Below, piece by piece: positions 47,765-56,961 of a stretch of 64,000 nucleotides of DNA (positions are counted from its first letter, which is position 1; each line of letters opens with the position of its first letter). The stretch is taken from the NCBI RefSeq assembly GCF_000373805.1, contig NZ_KB892468.1, positions 101,224-165,223 on the forward strand, given 5' to 3'. Origin of the DNA: Corynebacterium pilosum DSM 20521 = CIP 103422 (GTDB lineage Bacteria > Actinomycetota > Actinomycetes > Mycobacteriales > Mycobacteriaceae). Made by a program: the position numbers and the translations under genes. The notes beneath the pieces are model-generated. The model was not told the DNA's origin, made no database searches, and was given only the letters and a program-made list of their open reading frames with translations.

Positions 47765-48984
47765 AAATCTTCCTCCATCTTTCGGTTGATCCTACCTGGT
47801 TCGACCTCAATAGTTGATATCGGCAGGGCTACAGACAGCGCAGTGGGCCCACCCGGGGTAGACTCCACCACCAACTCACCACCCAATTCCTCTGCTCGGC
47901 GGCGCATCGCTGCCAGGCCCACGTGCCCCAGCCCCGCTGGCTGGCCCTGCACCTCATCCGGGTCAAAGCCCTTGCCATTATCCACCACGTCGAGGCGCAC
48001 CTCCTGCTGCCCAAACGTAAGCGTGATGCGTGCTTTGCTCGCCTCGGCGTGCTTGACCACGTTGCCCGTCGCCCCCTGCGCGATACGCAGCAGCCCCGCC
48101 TCCACGCGCATGGGCAACATCTTGTCCTCCCCGTCAGTCTCCACCGAGATGTCAATATTGCCGGTGGTGCTGAAGCTGTCGGCCACGCGCTGCAGCGCCT
48201 GGATCAGTGAGTGTGAATCCAGACTAGCGGGCGTAAGCGCCGCGATCATGGCCCGAGTCTCAGCCAAATTATCCGCCGCCGATTTGCGCGCCGTTTCCAT
48301 CTTCAGCAGCGGCGGCTCCAGCTCCTCCTCCGTCAGGCGGCTCGTTTTCAGGTCGCGCTCAGCGGCGTGCAGCAACATCTGAATACTCGACAGCCCCTGG
48401 GCCACCGTGTCATGGATCTCGTGCGCCAGCCGCTGCCTCTCCTGCGCAACGCCCGCAGCACGCTCGGTATCTGCCAGCTGTTCACGCGTGGCCACCAGCT
48501 CGTCGATAAGCGCCTCACGCTCCGCGCTGATCCGGGTGATGGTGCGGAAAGAATAGTGGATCGCAAGCACCACGCCCGCGGAAACCGCCGGGCCCATCAC
48601 CCCTCCCAGAGTGAGCCCGTGGGGGATCTGGACCACGATCGACACCGCCAGCGAGAACACCACCGCCGCGATGCCACGCCAGTCATCCATCACCTGCAGA
48701 TACAGGAAAAACAGGATAAACACCCAGTACATGGCCACCGGGGAGACAAAGAGTTCAATAATCCACACCCCCGTCATCCCGAACAGCCACAAAATCTGCG
48801 CCCACTCCGGCCAACTCTGGCGATAGTACGAGCCATAGAAGTAGAGGAAACCGAACACGAACGTCATCACAAGGTGAATCGCCGCCCGATCCAGCGGATA
48901 ACTCACCGCCGCCAGCACCGCCACCAGCAGCAACGAGACCGTGAGTGCATGAATCCCCGTATCCAGCGCCTTCCGGTTCGACAT
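47761..48984 (-). CDS. hrrS: Sensor histidine kinase (HrrS-like)
   Basis: 407 residues. Six N-terminal transmembrane segments (about 10-165), a dimerisation helix with HEIHDTVAQGLSSIQ (phospho-acceptor His), and an ATPase domain with VDNGKGFDPDE and GLGHVGLAAMRRRAEELGG. No large external domain, as in heme-sensing HrrS/ChrS. It overlaps hrrA by 4 bp. I chose ATG 48984 (MSNRKALD); ATG 49026 would give 14 more residues but overlaps the start of the divergent gene. Confidence 0.8.
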   Translation of the reverse strand: MSNRKALDTGIHALTVSLLLVAVLAAVSYPLDRAAIHLVMTFVFGFLYFYGSYYRQSWPEWAQILWLFGMTGVWIIELFVSPVAMYWVFILFFLYLQVMDDWRGIAAVVFSLAVSIVVQIPHGLTLGGVMGPAVSAGVVLAIHYSFRTITRISAEREALIDELVATREQLADTERAAGVAQERQRLAHEIHDTVAQGLSSIQMLLHAAERDLKTSRLTEEELEPPLLKMETARKSAADNLAETRAMIAALTPASLDSHSLIQALQRVADSFSTTGNIDISVETDGEDKMLPMRVEAGLLRIAQGATGNVVKHAEASKARITLTFGQQEVRLDVVDNGKGFDPDEVQGQPAGLGHVGLAAMRRRAEELGGELVVESTPGGPTALSVALPISTIEVEPGRINRKMEEDL

Positions 48985-49024
48985 GGTCACCGCCGAGCGT
49001 TCCAGGGTAACTAGAGTAGTGCTC

Positions 49025-49633
49025 ATGACTGTGAGCCTACCCAGCCTGACCCGCAAGCTCCTCATCGCGGGCATGAGTTTTGCCACGTTGACCGCCTGTT
49101 CCTCGCTTAACGACGAGGCTCCTGCCGCGCCGGAATCGTCGACAAGCGAAGAGGCGGCCCCGGCCCCGAGCGCACCCCAGGAGGACGTTCTGCCGCCGGA
49201 CACAACTGTGCAGCCGGCCGGGGACCGCACCAGCTGGGACAGCTGCCCTTATCTTGACGACGAATGGGTCGCCCAGACCAACGGGCAGAAGATCACGGGC
49301 GTGGCGCTGGACCCGCGTTTCGATCCCCCGGCGTGCGTGTACTGGTCCTACCCCGAGCAGCCGCAGCTGACGGTGCTGGTGCGCCACATGCCCAGCCCGG
49401 AGCAGGCCACCGCCGTGGTGGATCACTTCGCGCCGGTGGACATCACAAACCCGGCGGAGCTGCCGGGAGACTGGATGGGTGGGCGCGCAGGTCAGGGCGT
49501 GGTGCCTGGCCTTGAGGGCGCGCTGTTTGCGGTGTCCAAGGATTCCACCGCCGTCGTGGTGACAACCAACCAAGAACAGTCCGTCAAGGCGGAAACTGTC
49601 GCCCAAGAGGTCATCAACAACCTGGGGCTCTAG
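49025..49633 (+). CDS. DUF2020-family lipoprotein
   Basis: 202 residues from ATG 49025. Signal with lipobox LTAC, then an acidic/Pro linker, then one compact DUF2020 domain with CPYLDDEWV and CVYWSYPEQPQL, probably joined by a disulphide. Function unknown; anchored to the outer face of the membrane. Divergent from hrrS: the CATG at 49024-49027 contains possible start codons of both genes, so transcripts may be leaderless and the promoters must overlap the partner's coding sequence. Confidence 0.72.
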   Translation: MTVSLPSLTRKLLIAGMSFATLTACSSLNDEAPAAPESSTSEEAAPAPSAPQEDVLPPDTTVQPAGDRTSWDSCPYLDDEWVAQTNGQKITGVALDPRFDPPACVYWSYPEQPQLTVLVRHMPSPEQATAVVDHFAPVDITNPAELPGDWMGGRAGQGVVPGLEGALFAVSKDSTAVVVTTNQEQSVKAETVAQEVINNLGL

Positions 49634-49637
49634 GGCG

Positions 49638-49790
49638 TTAGACCGCTACATCGGTGTAGGGCATCTGGGCCGATACCCAGGGGAACACGATATCCATGAG
49701 CAGCCAGAACACCGCCGCCAGGATAATCAGGGTGATGATCAGCTTCACCGGCCACGGGCCGGGAAGGGCGCGCCAGAAGGCCTGGTACAT
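49638..49790 (-). CDS. 50-aa single-pass membrane protein coupled to sortase
   Basis: ATG 49790 follows the sortase stop directly (TAG-ATG, no gap), so translation is coupled. The peptide has a 20-residue hydrophobic segment (LIITLIILAAVFWLLMDIVF) after an aromatic, positively charged head and a short outer tail. No family recognised. Its placement suggests a partner or stabiliser of the sortase. Confidence 0.65.
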   Translation of the reverse strand: MYQAFWRALPGPWPVKLIITLIILAAVFWLLMDIVFPWVSAQMPYTDVAV

Positions 49791-50579
49791 CTAGGCCACC
49801 TCCTCGAATGCCGAAGGAGTGCCCGCAGACTTATCCTGCACCTCAGTCTGCATCGCGTGCACAATCATGCGCTCCGCGTTAGAGAACTGGGGATGGCAGG
49901 TGGTCAACGTAATGACGGGTTCCGGGTTTTCAGCGTTGCTTGCCCCCGGCAGTGGCTCCAGCACCGAGACATCGCCGGGCAACGTGATGTGGCGTCCCAT
50001 GACATGGGAATAGTCGCCGCCGGCCACCCGCTGGACCTGGTCAGGCGAGAGGCAGTCGGACGCCTCCCCTTCGCGCGCGGCGGGGTCTGTGCCCATGGGC
50101 AACACCCTGTAGGTGACCCACTGCGTGGCCGTCTCCACCACGATGGCATCGCAGGATTCCAGCTGGCCAAGATCATTAAACGGGGCCCCCTTGCCCACGC
50201 GGTGCCCCGCCACCGCGAAGTTGCCGGGCTCTGCGGGCATCTGTGTCTCCTCATAGTGGCCTGGCCCGGCCAACAGTGAGTCTTCATTCGTCCCCTCGAT
50301 GATGGCAAAGGCATAGTCAGAGCCGAAAGTCGGAATATACATCTGCGCAAACGCCTCGCCCAGCTCCGGCCTGTGGTGTTGGCGCGGGTTTGTACGGTCC
50401 CATTTGTCGTTCAAGTCGCTGGCCGCCTCGTCCTGCAGTTTCCCTGCTTCCACGTTTGTCCAAAAGGCTTCATAGAAGGCAAAGAGGAGCAGAACTACGC
50501 CAAAAGTCACCAGCAGTTCCCCGGTGACCTGGCTGATCGTCGGACGCTGGGGGCGTGCGTCGTTGCGGGTGGAGCTCAT
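49791..50579 (-). CDS. Class E sortase
   Basis: 262 residues. One N-terminal transmembrane segment (about 22-42), linker, then a sortase barrel with catalytic His in AVAGHRVG, Cys in TLTTCHPQFSNAERM and the downstream Arg. The latter motif is typical for actinobacterial class E housekeeping sortases, which attach LPxTG/LAxTG proteins to peptidoglycan. No pilin or LPxTG substrate gene was seen nearby, in agreement with a housekeeping role. Confidence 0.88.
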   Translation of the reverse strand: MSSTRNDARPQRPTISQVTGELLVTFGVVLLLFAFYEAFWTNVEAGKLQDEAASDLNDKWDRTNPRQHHRPELGEAFAQMYIPTFGSDYAFAIIEGTNEDSLLAGPGHYEETQMPAEPGNFAVAGHRVGKGAPFNDLGQLESCDAIVVETATQWVTYRVLPMGTDPAAREGEASDCLSPDQVQRVAGGDYSHVMGRHITLPGDVSVLEPLPGASNAENPEPVITLTTCHPQFSNAERMIVHAMQTEVQDKSAGTPSAFEEVA

Positions 50580-50656
50580 GGCTTAACATTAACCCACGTG
50601 CCCGACACCGCGCGGGCCCACTACCCTAGCTGCCCCCAAGGAGGAGCTCACACCCC

Positions 50657-51784
50657 ATGCTTGAGGTATTCGTCTTCCCCATCTCCGCCGTGATGAAGTT
50701 CTGGCATTGGATCATGGCTGATGTCTTTTCCTTGGACAATTCCACGGCATGGGTGGTCTCCATCATCCTCCTGGTCATCACCATCCGCAGCCTGATCGCA
50801 CCGTTTACGTGGACGCTGTACAAATCCGGCCGCATGGGCCAACTAATGCGCCCCGCCAAAGCGAAGATTGCGCGCAAATACGCAGAAGCAACGACGGCGG
50901 AAGAACTTCAAGCGCAACAGGACGAAACCAAGGAGCTGCACAAGCGGTACGACTACCATCCCGCCGCGGGCTGTGTCCCACCCCTGATCCAGATCCCGGC
51001 GATCCTGGGCCTATATCGACTGCTGCTCTGGCTCTCCCGTCCACAGCTGGAACATTCCGACAATATCGGGCTGCTCAACGCCGAAGACATTGCCTCTTTC
51101 CGCGCCGCCGATTTCTTCGGCGCCCCGCTGCCCGCCTACTTCACCATGGCAGAAGCGGATCTTGCCGCCCTAGGCACCACTACTGAGCAGGTGCGCGGAG
51201 TGATCATCCCGCTAGTCATCCTTGCCGCCATCTTCACCACTTCCAACATGGCAATTAGTGTGGCCCGCGGTTACTCCACCCTTGAATGGGACTCGAAGGC
51301 ATCGCGCGGTCTGATGAAGTTCATGGTGTGGACCGCGTTTATCATGCCATTTTTCATTATTCTGCTCGGCTTCAGCGGTGCGCTGCCGGTTGCCCTGTTG
51401 ATGTACTGGGTGGGCAATAACCTGTGGACCACCGCCCAAACCGTCATTTTCTGGATCGCGCTGGTCCGCCGCTACCCACTCGATGACACCCACCGCGAAT
51501 TCAACGCCGCCGTCCGCGATGACACCAAGGCCGAACTGGCCGAGAAGAAGCAGAAGAAGCGCGACCGCCGCTCCCGGAAAGTCCGCGCGCTTGCTCGCCC
51601 CAGCACGATCGGGCAGGTAAGGCGTGAGCTTGCCGACGAAAAACAGGCTGAGCGCCAAGCTAAGAAGGATGAGAAGGATCGTCGTAAAGCGTTAGAAAAA
51701 CAGCGCTCCCGGGCCCGCCTCGAAGCGCGCAGGAAAGCCCAGGCCGAAAAGAAAGCAGCCAGTGAGGCCGATCAGATCGAGTAA
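50657..51784 (+). CDS. yidC: YidC/Oxa1-family membrane insertase (second, short type)
   Basis: 375 residues. Five hydrophobic segments of the YidC core, including PPLIQIPAILGLYRLLLW and the conserved cytoplasmic coiled hairpin between the first two. The C-terminal 100 residues are extremely basic (Lys/Arg/Glu-rich), fit for ribosome contact. Such a YidC outside the dnaA-rnpA region is typical of corynebacteria. GGAGGAG precedes the start at 50657. The end overlaps the convergent TetR gene by 13 bp. Confidence 0.85.
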   Translation: MLEVFVFPISAVMKFWHWIMADVFSLDNSTAWVVSIILLVITIRSLIAPFTWTLYKSGRMGQLMRPAKAKIARKYAEATTAEELQAQQDETKELHKRYDYHPAAGCVPPLIQIPAILGLYRLLLWLSRPQLEHSDNIGLLNAEDIASFRAADFFGAPLPAYFTMAEADLAALGTTTEQVRGVIIPLVILAAIFTTSNMAISVARGYSTLEWDSKASRGLMKFMVWTAFIMPFFIILLGFSGALPVALLMYWVGNNLWTTAQTVIFWIALVRRYPLDDTHREFNAAVRDDTKAELAEKKQKKRDRRSRKVRALARPSTIGQVRRELADEKQAERQAKKDEKDRRKALEKQRSRARLEARRKAQAEKKAASEADQIE

Positions 51785-52383
51785 TCAGCAGGCGGGGCGC
51801 TGAGCATCTGCTTGGCCAGGTCGCGGCCGGTTTCGATGGGCGTGGTGGAACGCACGAAACGCGCTCCGGACAGGCCACCGTCGAGGAAGATGAGCAGCTG
51901 GTCTGCCTGGGTGCCTGACGGGTATCCATTCTTCTTAGTCAGTAGATCTGTCATGGTCTGGCGCATCCAGCGACGGTGCTCCAGACAGGCCTGCACGATC
52001 CCCTCCTCTGACTCCGTCTCTGGCCGGGGGTACTCGGTAGCCGCGTTCAGGAAGTGCGAGCCACGAAAATCCCGATCCGGCGCCTCCTCGATAGCGATAT
52101 CGAAAAAGGAGAGGATCTTCTCATCAGTGTCTTTCATGTCCGCGGTGCGCTCACTCCACTTCTCGCGCGCTTCACGATCCAAGTTCTGGATATACGCAAT
52201 GACCAGGTTGTCCTTGGAGCCGAACAGGGAGTAAAGCGATGCCTTGGCCACGTCTGCCTCGCGCAGGATGCGGTCGATGCCGATGACGCGGATCCCCTCC
52301 GTGGAGAAAAGACGCGTGGCAGATTCGAGGAGGCGCTGCCGCGGGCTCGGGCGGTTGCGGCGCTTCGATGCAGGCTTGCTCAT
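51772..52383 (-). CDS. TetR-family transcription regulator
   Basis: 203 residues; N-terminal helix-turn-helix (ATRLFSTEGIRVIGIDRILREADVAKASLYSLFGSKDNLV, motif positions about 22-62) with the typical Y/LFGSKD ending, and a helical ligand domain. Target unknown; the closest divergent gene is that of the TM2 protein, 146 bp away. Confidence 0.88.
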   Translation of the reverse strand: MSKPASKRRNRPSPRQRLLESATRLFSTEGIRVIGIDRILREADVAKASLYSLFGSKDNLVIAYIQNLDREAREKWSERTADMKDTDEKILSFFDIAIEEAPDRDFRGSHFLNAATEYPRPETESEEGIVQACLEHRRWMRQTMTDLLTKKNGYPSGTQADQLLIFLDGGLSGARFVRSTTPIETGRDLAKQMLSAPPADYSI

Positions 52384-52529
52384 GAGGGGTGTCCTTTCTC
52401 CAACTAGACCTCACCCAACAATATAGACAAACCGGTACGTTCATTCCAATGGGGGCAATCAATTTCTGCAAACACTCGCGAATAGTGACAAACAATGGTT
52501 AAATGAAGCGGAAACTCAGAAGGAGAGCA

Positions 52530-52991
52530 ATGACTACGCCTCAAGGCCCAAACAACGACTACAACTACAACCCGTTCAGCAACCCGAACCCGCAGCAGAA
52601 TTCTTCCAACCAATGGCAGGCTAACCAGCCGCAGTACCAGAACTTCGCTGCCCCGCAACAGTACAGCAACATGCCTGCCCCGCAGCACCAGGGCCAGGCC
52701 TACGGTGCTTATGACCACAACGGCATGCCTGCTGCCCCAAAGTCCAAGGTCGTAGCTGCTTTGCTGGCCTTTTTCTTCGGCACGCTCGGTATCCACAACT
52801 TTTACTTGGGCTACACCAACCGCGGCATCGCGCAGCTGGTTCTGAATTTGGTCTCTTTCGTCACCCTGTTGCTTCTGGTTGGTGCTTTCCTCTACATCAT
52901 CCTGGGTATCTGGGTGATTGTAGATTTCATTTCAATCCTGGTGGCCTCAGGCCAGTTCCGCACTGACGCCCGTGGCGTCCCACTCGATTAA
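52530..52991 (+). CDS. TM2-domain protein
   Basis: 153 residues from ATG 52530 with AGAAGGAGAG upstream. The first 75 residues are Asn/Gln/Pro-rich and disordered. Then a TM2 domain follows with two transmembrane segments around FFFGTLGIHNFYLGYTNRG. Function unknown; the acidic C-terminus stays on the same side as the N-terminus. Confidence 0.82.
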   Translation: MTTPQGPNNDYNYNPFSNPNPQQNSSNQWQANQPQYQNFAAPQQYSNMPAPQHQGQAYGAYDHNGMPAAPKSKVVAALLAFFFGTLGIHNFYLGYTNRGIAQLVLNLVSFVTLLLLVGAFLYIILGIWVIVDFISILVASGQFRTDARGVPLD

Positions 52992-53017
52992 TTGCCGACA
53001 CGGTGCCGAGTAGCGAC

Positions 53018-53827
53018 TTAGTGGTAGCCCTCCAACCGGGCCGCCTCGTCTGGTGCGCCGATTGAACGATACAGCCCTGCAGCATCATTTCGTGCCGCAA
53101 GGGCTGCTTCTTCATTTCCGGTGCTCATGTAGCGTCGCATTAATACTTCGGTTAATTGAGCGCGAGCCTGCAACACATCGCGTGGCGCCAATGGTGACCG
53201 TGAGGAGTCTAGAAAATTCGCGATCACGCCGACGGAAGCCTGCAGGTCACCCCCGATCAAAAACAGCTCTGAGAGTTGGCGGACCGCCCATGTTTCCGCT
53301 ACCAGGCTATCTGCGGTAAGTGCCACGTCGCGGGCTGCCAACGCTACATCATGCGCTTGACTGAAGTTTCGCCCCTGGGCCAGAGCTTGCGATTGTCCGA
53401 TCAATGCAGAGGCGGCCTGAGTAATCTCTCCGATCTGGAGATAATCGTCGGCAGCCATTGCAAAAAATTGGCTCCGCAGCGTGTGGTCCGGCAAGGACTG
53501 AGCGGCCACGGAAAACATGTCCGCCCGCGCACGCGGGGTTACAGCGGAAATACGCGAGCCCTGCCCCCCGAAGAATTCGACTGCCCGAAAAGCGACAGTG
53601 GTAGCCGCACGGTAGTCGTTTTTCTCTCGCAGTAGCACCATCAGGTCCCGCAAAGCCCGCGCAACATCGGTGTACACATCCTCTTGCTCCGCTAGGTAAA
53701 AAGAATCCGCCACCGGTATGGTGCCGTCAAGAAATGCGAGGAGCGCTTGTTCACAGCCCGTAATATCTCCTGAGCTGCGACATACTTCGGCAATTCTGAG
53801 CTGGTGACGATACGATGCTGCATTCAT
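53018..53827 (-). CDS. Helical-repeat (TPR-like) hypothetical protein
   Basis: 269 residues, almost all alpha-helical, with Ala-rich pairs of helices that look like degenerate TPRs (e.g. AEVCRSSGDITGCEQALLAF, ADDYLQIGEITQAASALI). No catalytic motif. No family recognised. It marks the left border of the accessory island; whether it belongs to the island is unclear. Confidence 0.6.
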   Translation of the reverse strand: MNAASYRHQLRIAEVCRSSGDITGCEQALLAFLDGTIPVADSFYLAEQEDVYTDVARALRDLMVLLREKNDYRAATTVAFRAVEFFGGQGSRISAVTPRARADMFSVAAQSLPDHTLRSQFFAMAADDYLQIGEITQAASALIGQSQALAQGRNFSQAHDVALAARDVALTADSLVAETWAVRQLSELFLIGGDLQASVGVIANFLDSSRSPLAPRDVLQARAQLTEVLMRRYMSTGNEEAALAARNDAAGLYRSIGAPDEAARLEGYH

Positions 53828-53914
53828 GGTGTCTCAGTCTACCTAGGTTATAGGACTAGAAACTTAAGTTCAGAGGGTCGTTGCAACACTTTCCCCTTTA
53901 AGGAGGGTGTGGCA

Positions 53915-54060
53915 ATGGCTGAACATTGTAGCCCATTCCATTCGTTATCTGTATCTGATCGCGCCAGGTTGACCGTGTTGGTAGGTGATGGTCGTAGTGT
54001 GCGATCAGCTGCCCGCACGGTGGGGTGTCATTACCGTCATGCACTGAACTTGGGGGCCGA
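53915..54060 (+). pseudogene. Truncated transposase-like HTH fragment fused to toxin cassette
   Basis: ATG 53915 with a perfect AAGGAGG about 9 nt upstream starts a frame with MAEHCSPFHSLSVSDRARLT and SVRSAARTVGCHYRHAL, a helix-turn-helix like the N-terminus of IS30-type or related transposases. Homology to a transposase is lost after about 45 codons, at the border of the toxin-derived sequence, where the reading frame also changes. Probably the scar of an insertion or deletion. Confidence 0.4.
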
Positions 54061-55245
54061 CCCCAGGAATTCGCCGCCTCCGCCCAGCAGTCACTCGACT
54101 TCGCCAAGCAGCAGCAGGCAAGAGCACATCAAGCCGACGCCTCCGCGGAAGCCGACGCCTCCGAAGCAACCGCGAACGCCGACCAGGCCACCAGCTACGC
54201 GATCGACGCCCGCGCCTCAGCCAACGCGGCAACCAACTCCGCCATATCCGCCCGCGCCTCAGCCGCAGCCGCAGGACAAGACGCGGCACTTGCCGCCCAA
54301 GCAGCAGACGACGCATTCCGCATCGCGGTGGAAAAAGAACTCGCCGAGCAAGCCGAGCTTCAAGCCGGTCTGGATGCGCAGGCAGTAGACGGGGCCGACC
54401 TGGAAAAACCAGCCCCGCTTCTCGACATCCTCAAAGAACGCATCGGGCCGGCAGCCCTCAGCCTTCTCCTCGACCTTGTCGGAATCACCGACCTGGTCAA
54501 CTGCTTCAAGGGACAAATCTCCGGGTGCCTATGGACATTGGTCGGAGTGATTCCAGCAGGAAAAATCGCCAAATCAGCCCCCATCGTGCGCCGGCTCATC
54601 TCCAAATCAGACGAAAACGTCGACGCGCTGCACTCCCGAAAAGCCCTCAAAGGCCGCCAACTCGACGAAATCCGCAACCTACCGGCGTGCCCAGCATTCA
54701 GACCTGCTTCATACTAACCTGCGGCTACCTTCCGCCCTGCTTTGCAAATACGAGGGGCAGCGGATCTTTCCCTCCAAACGGCCGCCCGTGGCACGACCTG
54801 CAGAATTCCCTCTATACCGGAAAAACCCTTCCGCGGTGGCCATTATGGGAATCTTGGCACCCATAGTCACGACAATCGTTTCGATTATGAAAGGCATCAT
54901 CTCCTTGCCGCATCGGAAATTCGAAAAAATAGAGACGCCGCAGACAAGATTGGATTAAATCCAGACAACGCACCTTCAATTCAAATGTTGCCGCAAGACC
55001 ACGCTAAAACTTGGAGCTTTCGTAACCTTAAAGGGGCCGACGAGTACCGCGCGATGCAAGGTCAGCTTCTCCGGGAGGGGAAGATCGATGAAGTATTTCA
55101 GATTGAATATGACTTTTTGACTGGCTCTGAATCCGGGGGGCGGTACAATCAGGCTCTAGAGGAAACTATTGATTATGCTCTCGAAAAGGGCTTCATCACT
55201 AAGAGACCTACTGGCAGATTAGCAGCACAGGCAACTAACACGTAG
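54025..55245 (+). pseudogene. Left orphan polymorphic-toxin C-terminal cassette (pretoxin + HNH-like tip), in-frame stop
   Basis: One frame, interrupted only by TAA at 54715, encodes an Ala/Asp/Ser-rich coiled coil (about 54060-54350), a conserved hydrophobic pretoxin segment (LLDILKERIGPAALSLLLDL, VGVIPAGKIAK), then after the stop a toxin tip with RHHLLAAS...N...MLPQDHAKTW, a pattern of HNH/EndoVII-fold nuclease toxins. The right-hand homologue has TAC TCA TCT where this copy has TAC TAA CCT, so the stop is a nonsense mutation. No signal peptide or N-terminal trafficking domain is present; it is an orphan tip. The frame ends at TAG 55245. Confidence 0.6.
54164..54786 (+). repeat. Left arm of a 620-bp inverted repeat (pretoxin region)
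   Basis: Nearly identical to 59937-60556 on the opposite strand. Differences seen include A5/A4, C5/C4 and A3/A2 runs and a few substitutions. Weaker similarity continues into the toxin tips to about 54860. Confidence 0.8.
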
Positions 55246-55340
55246 GGCAGCTTCATGAAATTTGAGATCACCCCGCCCGAGCCTTTCAAAGGGGTCGCCC
55301 GCTGGCCCACACTGCCCGACTGCCTTTAAGGAGAAAACCT

Positions 55341-56315
55341 ATGACTGTTTACCTCGACATGTTCACTAAAACCGGAGATCCCGCCGACGAGGCCCGACTT
55401 ACCGAAATCGAGCATGCCCTCGGCAGGCGATTGCCCGCCGACCACCGGGCACTCATCCGGGAAACCGGTGGCGGTACCCTCAAACTGGACAACTGCGTAA
55501 TACCCGGTCTCCCTGGTGAGGCGGAAGGCCTAGCCGCCGAGGACATCTTCGGCAACGGCACCACTGAAGATACCCGCACTTTCGACCTGGCCACCTACGC
55601 CACCTTCCTCATGGAGGAATGGGAGATCCCCGACGAAGTCCTCCTGTTCGCCACCACCGAAGACGGCATGCACAACTGCTTCGTCATCAACTACGACCTC
55701 CCCGACCACCCCGCAGGAGCCGTACTCCACCTCGACACCGACCCCGGTGGAGCCATGACCCGCGTCGCTGACTCCGTCACCGACTTCCTCAGCAAACTCG
55801 AACCTTATAGCGGAGAAGATACCGAGGAATATCATCCCAGCGCAGGGCAGGAGGGAATGGGCATCAAAGGAGTATGGCACGGGGGTCTCTCCGACGATCT
55901 CACCCGCGCGATCGCCGCGACCCCCACCCCCGATCTTGAATACCTGCTACGCAAAGCTGCGGTTCCATTAACCCGCTCATTTAGCCCCGGCATGACGTAC
56001 AACAGTCCTGAGGGGCGGCGTTTCCAGGATCTCCTGTACTGGGCGACCCAACATATCCAACCCCACCCAGACACCTGGTCCTACCTCGCCGAAAGTGAGC
56101 AACTCTTGGAGCCGAATCTACCCACCCTCCTGGGTGCGCCCACCTTCATGGTGGTAGGACAGCGCTACAGCTTCGTTTGGAACCGCGCCGCAATCGAGCT
56201 CTGGTGGGAGAGGCGGGTGAACGAAGGCGTGTTAAAGGAAACCGCCGGCGGTTATGTCCTCGATGAGGACTTCATCACCGGTGTCCTTGAAGAAATGCGG
56301 GAAGAAGAAAAATAA
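55341..56315 (+). CDS. SMI1/KNR4 (SUKH)-type protein, candidate immunity protein
   Basis: 324 residues; AAGGAG lies 8 nt before ATG 55341. The N-terminal 150 residues match the SUKH pattern: IEHALGRRLPADHRALIRETGGG, then a strand-rich core and FATTEDGMHNCFVINYD. The C-terminal half is a second domain I do not recognise. SUKH proteins are common immunity partners of nuclease toxins, and this gene follows the left toxin tip by 95 bp. Very acidic, as usual for inhibitors of basic nucleases. Intact reading frame, unlike its neighbours. Confidence 0.65.
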   Translation: MTVYLDMFTKTGDPADEARLTEIEHALGRRLPADHRALIRETGGGTLKLDNCVIPGLPGEAEGLAAEDIFGNGTTEDTRTFDLATYATFLMEEWEIPDEVLLFATTEDGMHNCFVINYDLPDHPAGAVLHLDTDPGGAMTRVADSVTDFLSKLEPYSGEDTEEYHPSAGQEGMGIKGVWHGGLSDDLTRAIAATPTPDLEYLLRKAAVPLTRSFSPGMTYNSPEGRRFQDLLYWATQHIQPHPDTWSYLAESEQLLEPNLPTLLGAPTFMVVGQRYSFVWNRAAIELWWERRVNEGVLKETAGGYVLDEDFITGVLEEMREEEK

Positions 56316-56332
56316 CGGGCAGGCGGGGCACA

Positions 56333-56961
56333 TCACCCAGTGCCTCCCGCGAGATATTTGTAGAGCGTTGTGCGCCCTATGCCGAGCCGGCGGGCCACCT
56401 CAGCCTTGGACACGCCGTCAGCCACCCACCCCCGGGCCTGGCCCACCTGGGCATCGGTGAGCACCTTCGCCCGGCCCTGTAGACCCCTAGCGCCTTGGCA
56501 CGGGCGATCCCCTCGGCCTGGCGCTCCTTGATGATGGAGCGCTCAAACTCGGCGACACTACCCATAAGCCCCAGCATGAGTTTGGCGATCGGGTCCGCCT
56601 TCGCGGAATAGGACTGCCCCTCGCGCAGAAACCTCACCGAGACCCCGCGGCCTACAAGGTCCTCGACGATCGTGTGCAGGTCTACCAGTGAGCGGGCGAG
56701 GCGATCCATGCTCGTGACAATGAGCTGATCCCCTTTCCGCAGATACCGCAGCACTTCCTCCAGCTGGGGACGATGCCGGGTCGAGCCGCTGATCTTCTCC
56801 TTATATATCTGCGACGCCCCCGCCGCGCGGAGTTGATCGAGTTGGCGGTCCAGGTTCTGCTCCAAAGAGCTCACCCGGGCGTAACCGACTTTCTGCCCCA
56901 GAACAACGTCCTGGTGTTCGTCAAGTTCTAGAGGTAGTGACGGTTCTGTTCCATTAGGCAT
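56333..56961 (-). pseudogene. Serine recombinase (resolvase/invertase type), frameshifted
   Basis: The N-terminal catalytic domain is complete: VGYARVSSLEQNLDRQ with the nucleophilic Ser, then TSMDRLARSLVDL, and GSVAEFERSIIKERQAEG. After ALGVYR the frame is lost. Adding one G in the run at about 56500 restores RGRAKVLTDAQVGQARG and a C-terminal helix-turn-helix with SKAEVARRLGIGRTTLYKYL, ending with TGA at 56333. So one single-base loss in a G-run removes the DNA-binding domain. It lies between the inverted toxin cassettes. Confidence 0.8.

Noticed and set aside
53915..54388. A 157-codon frame starting at a strong ribosome site and running into the toxin coiled coil
   Set aside because: After about codon 45 it becomes a Pro/Thr-rich out-of-frame translation of the toxin sequence; only the first part can be a real coding remnant.
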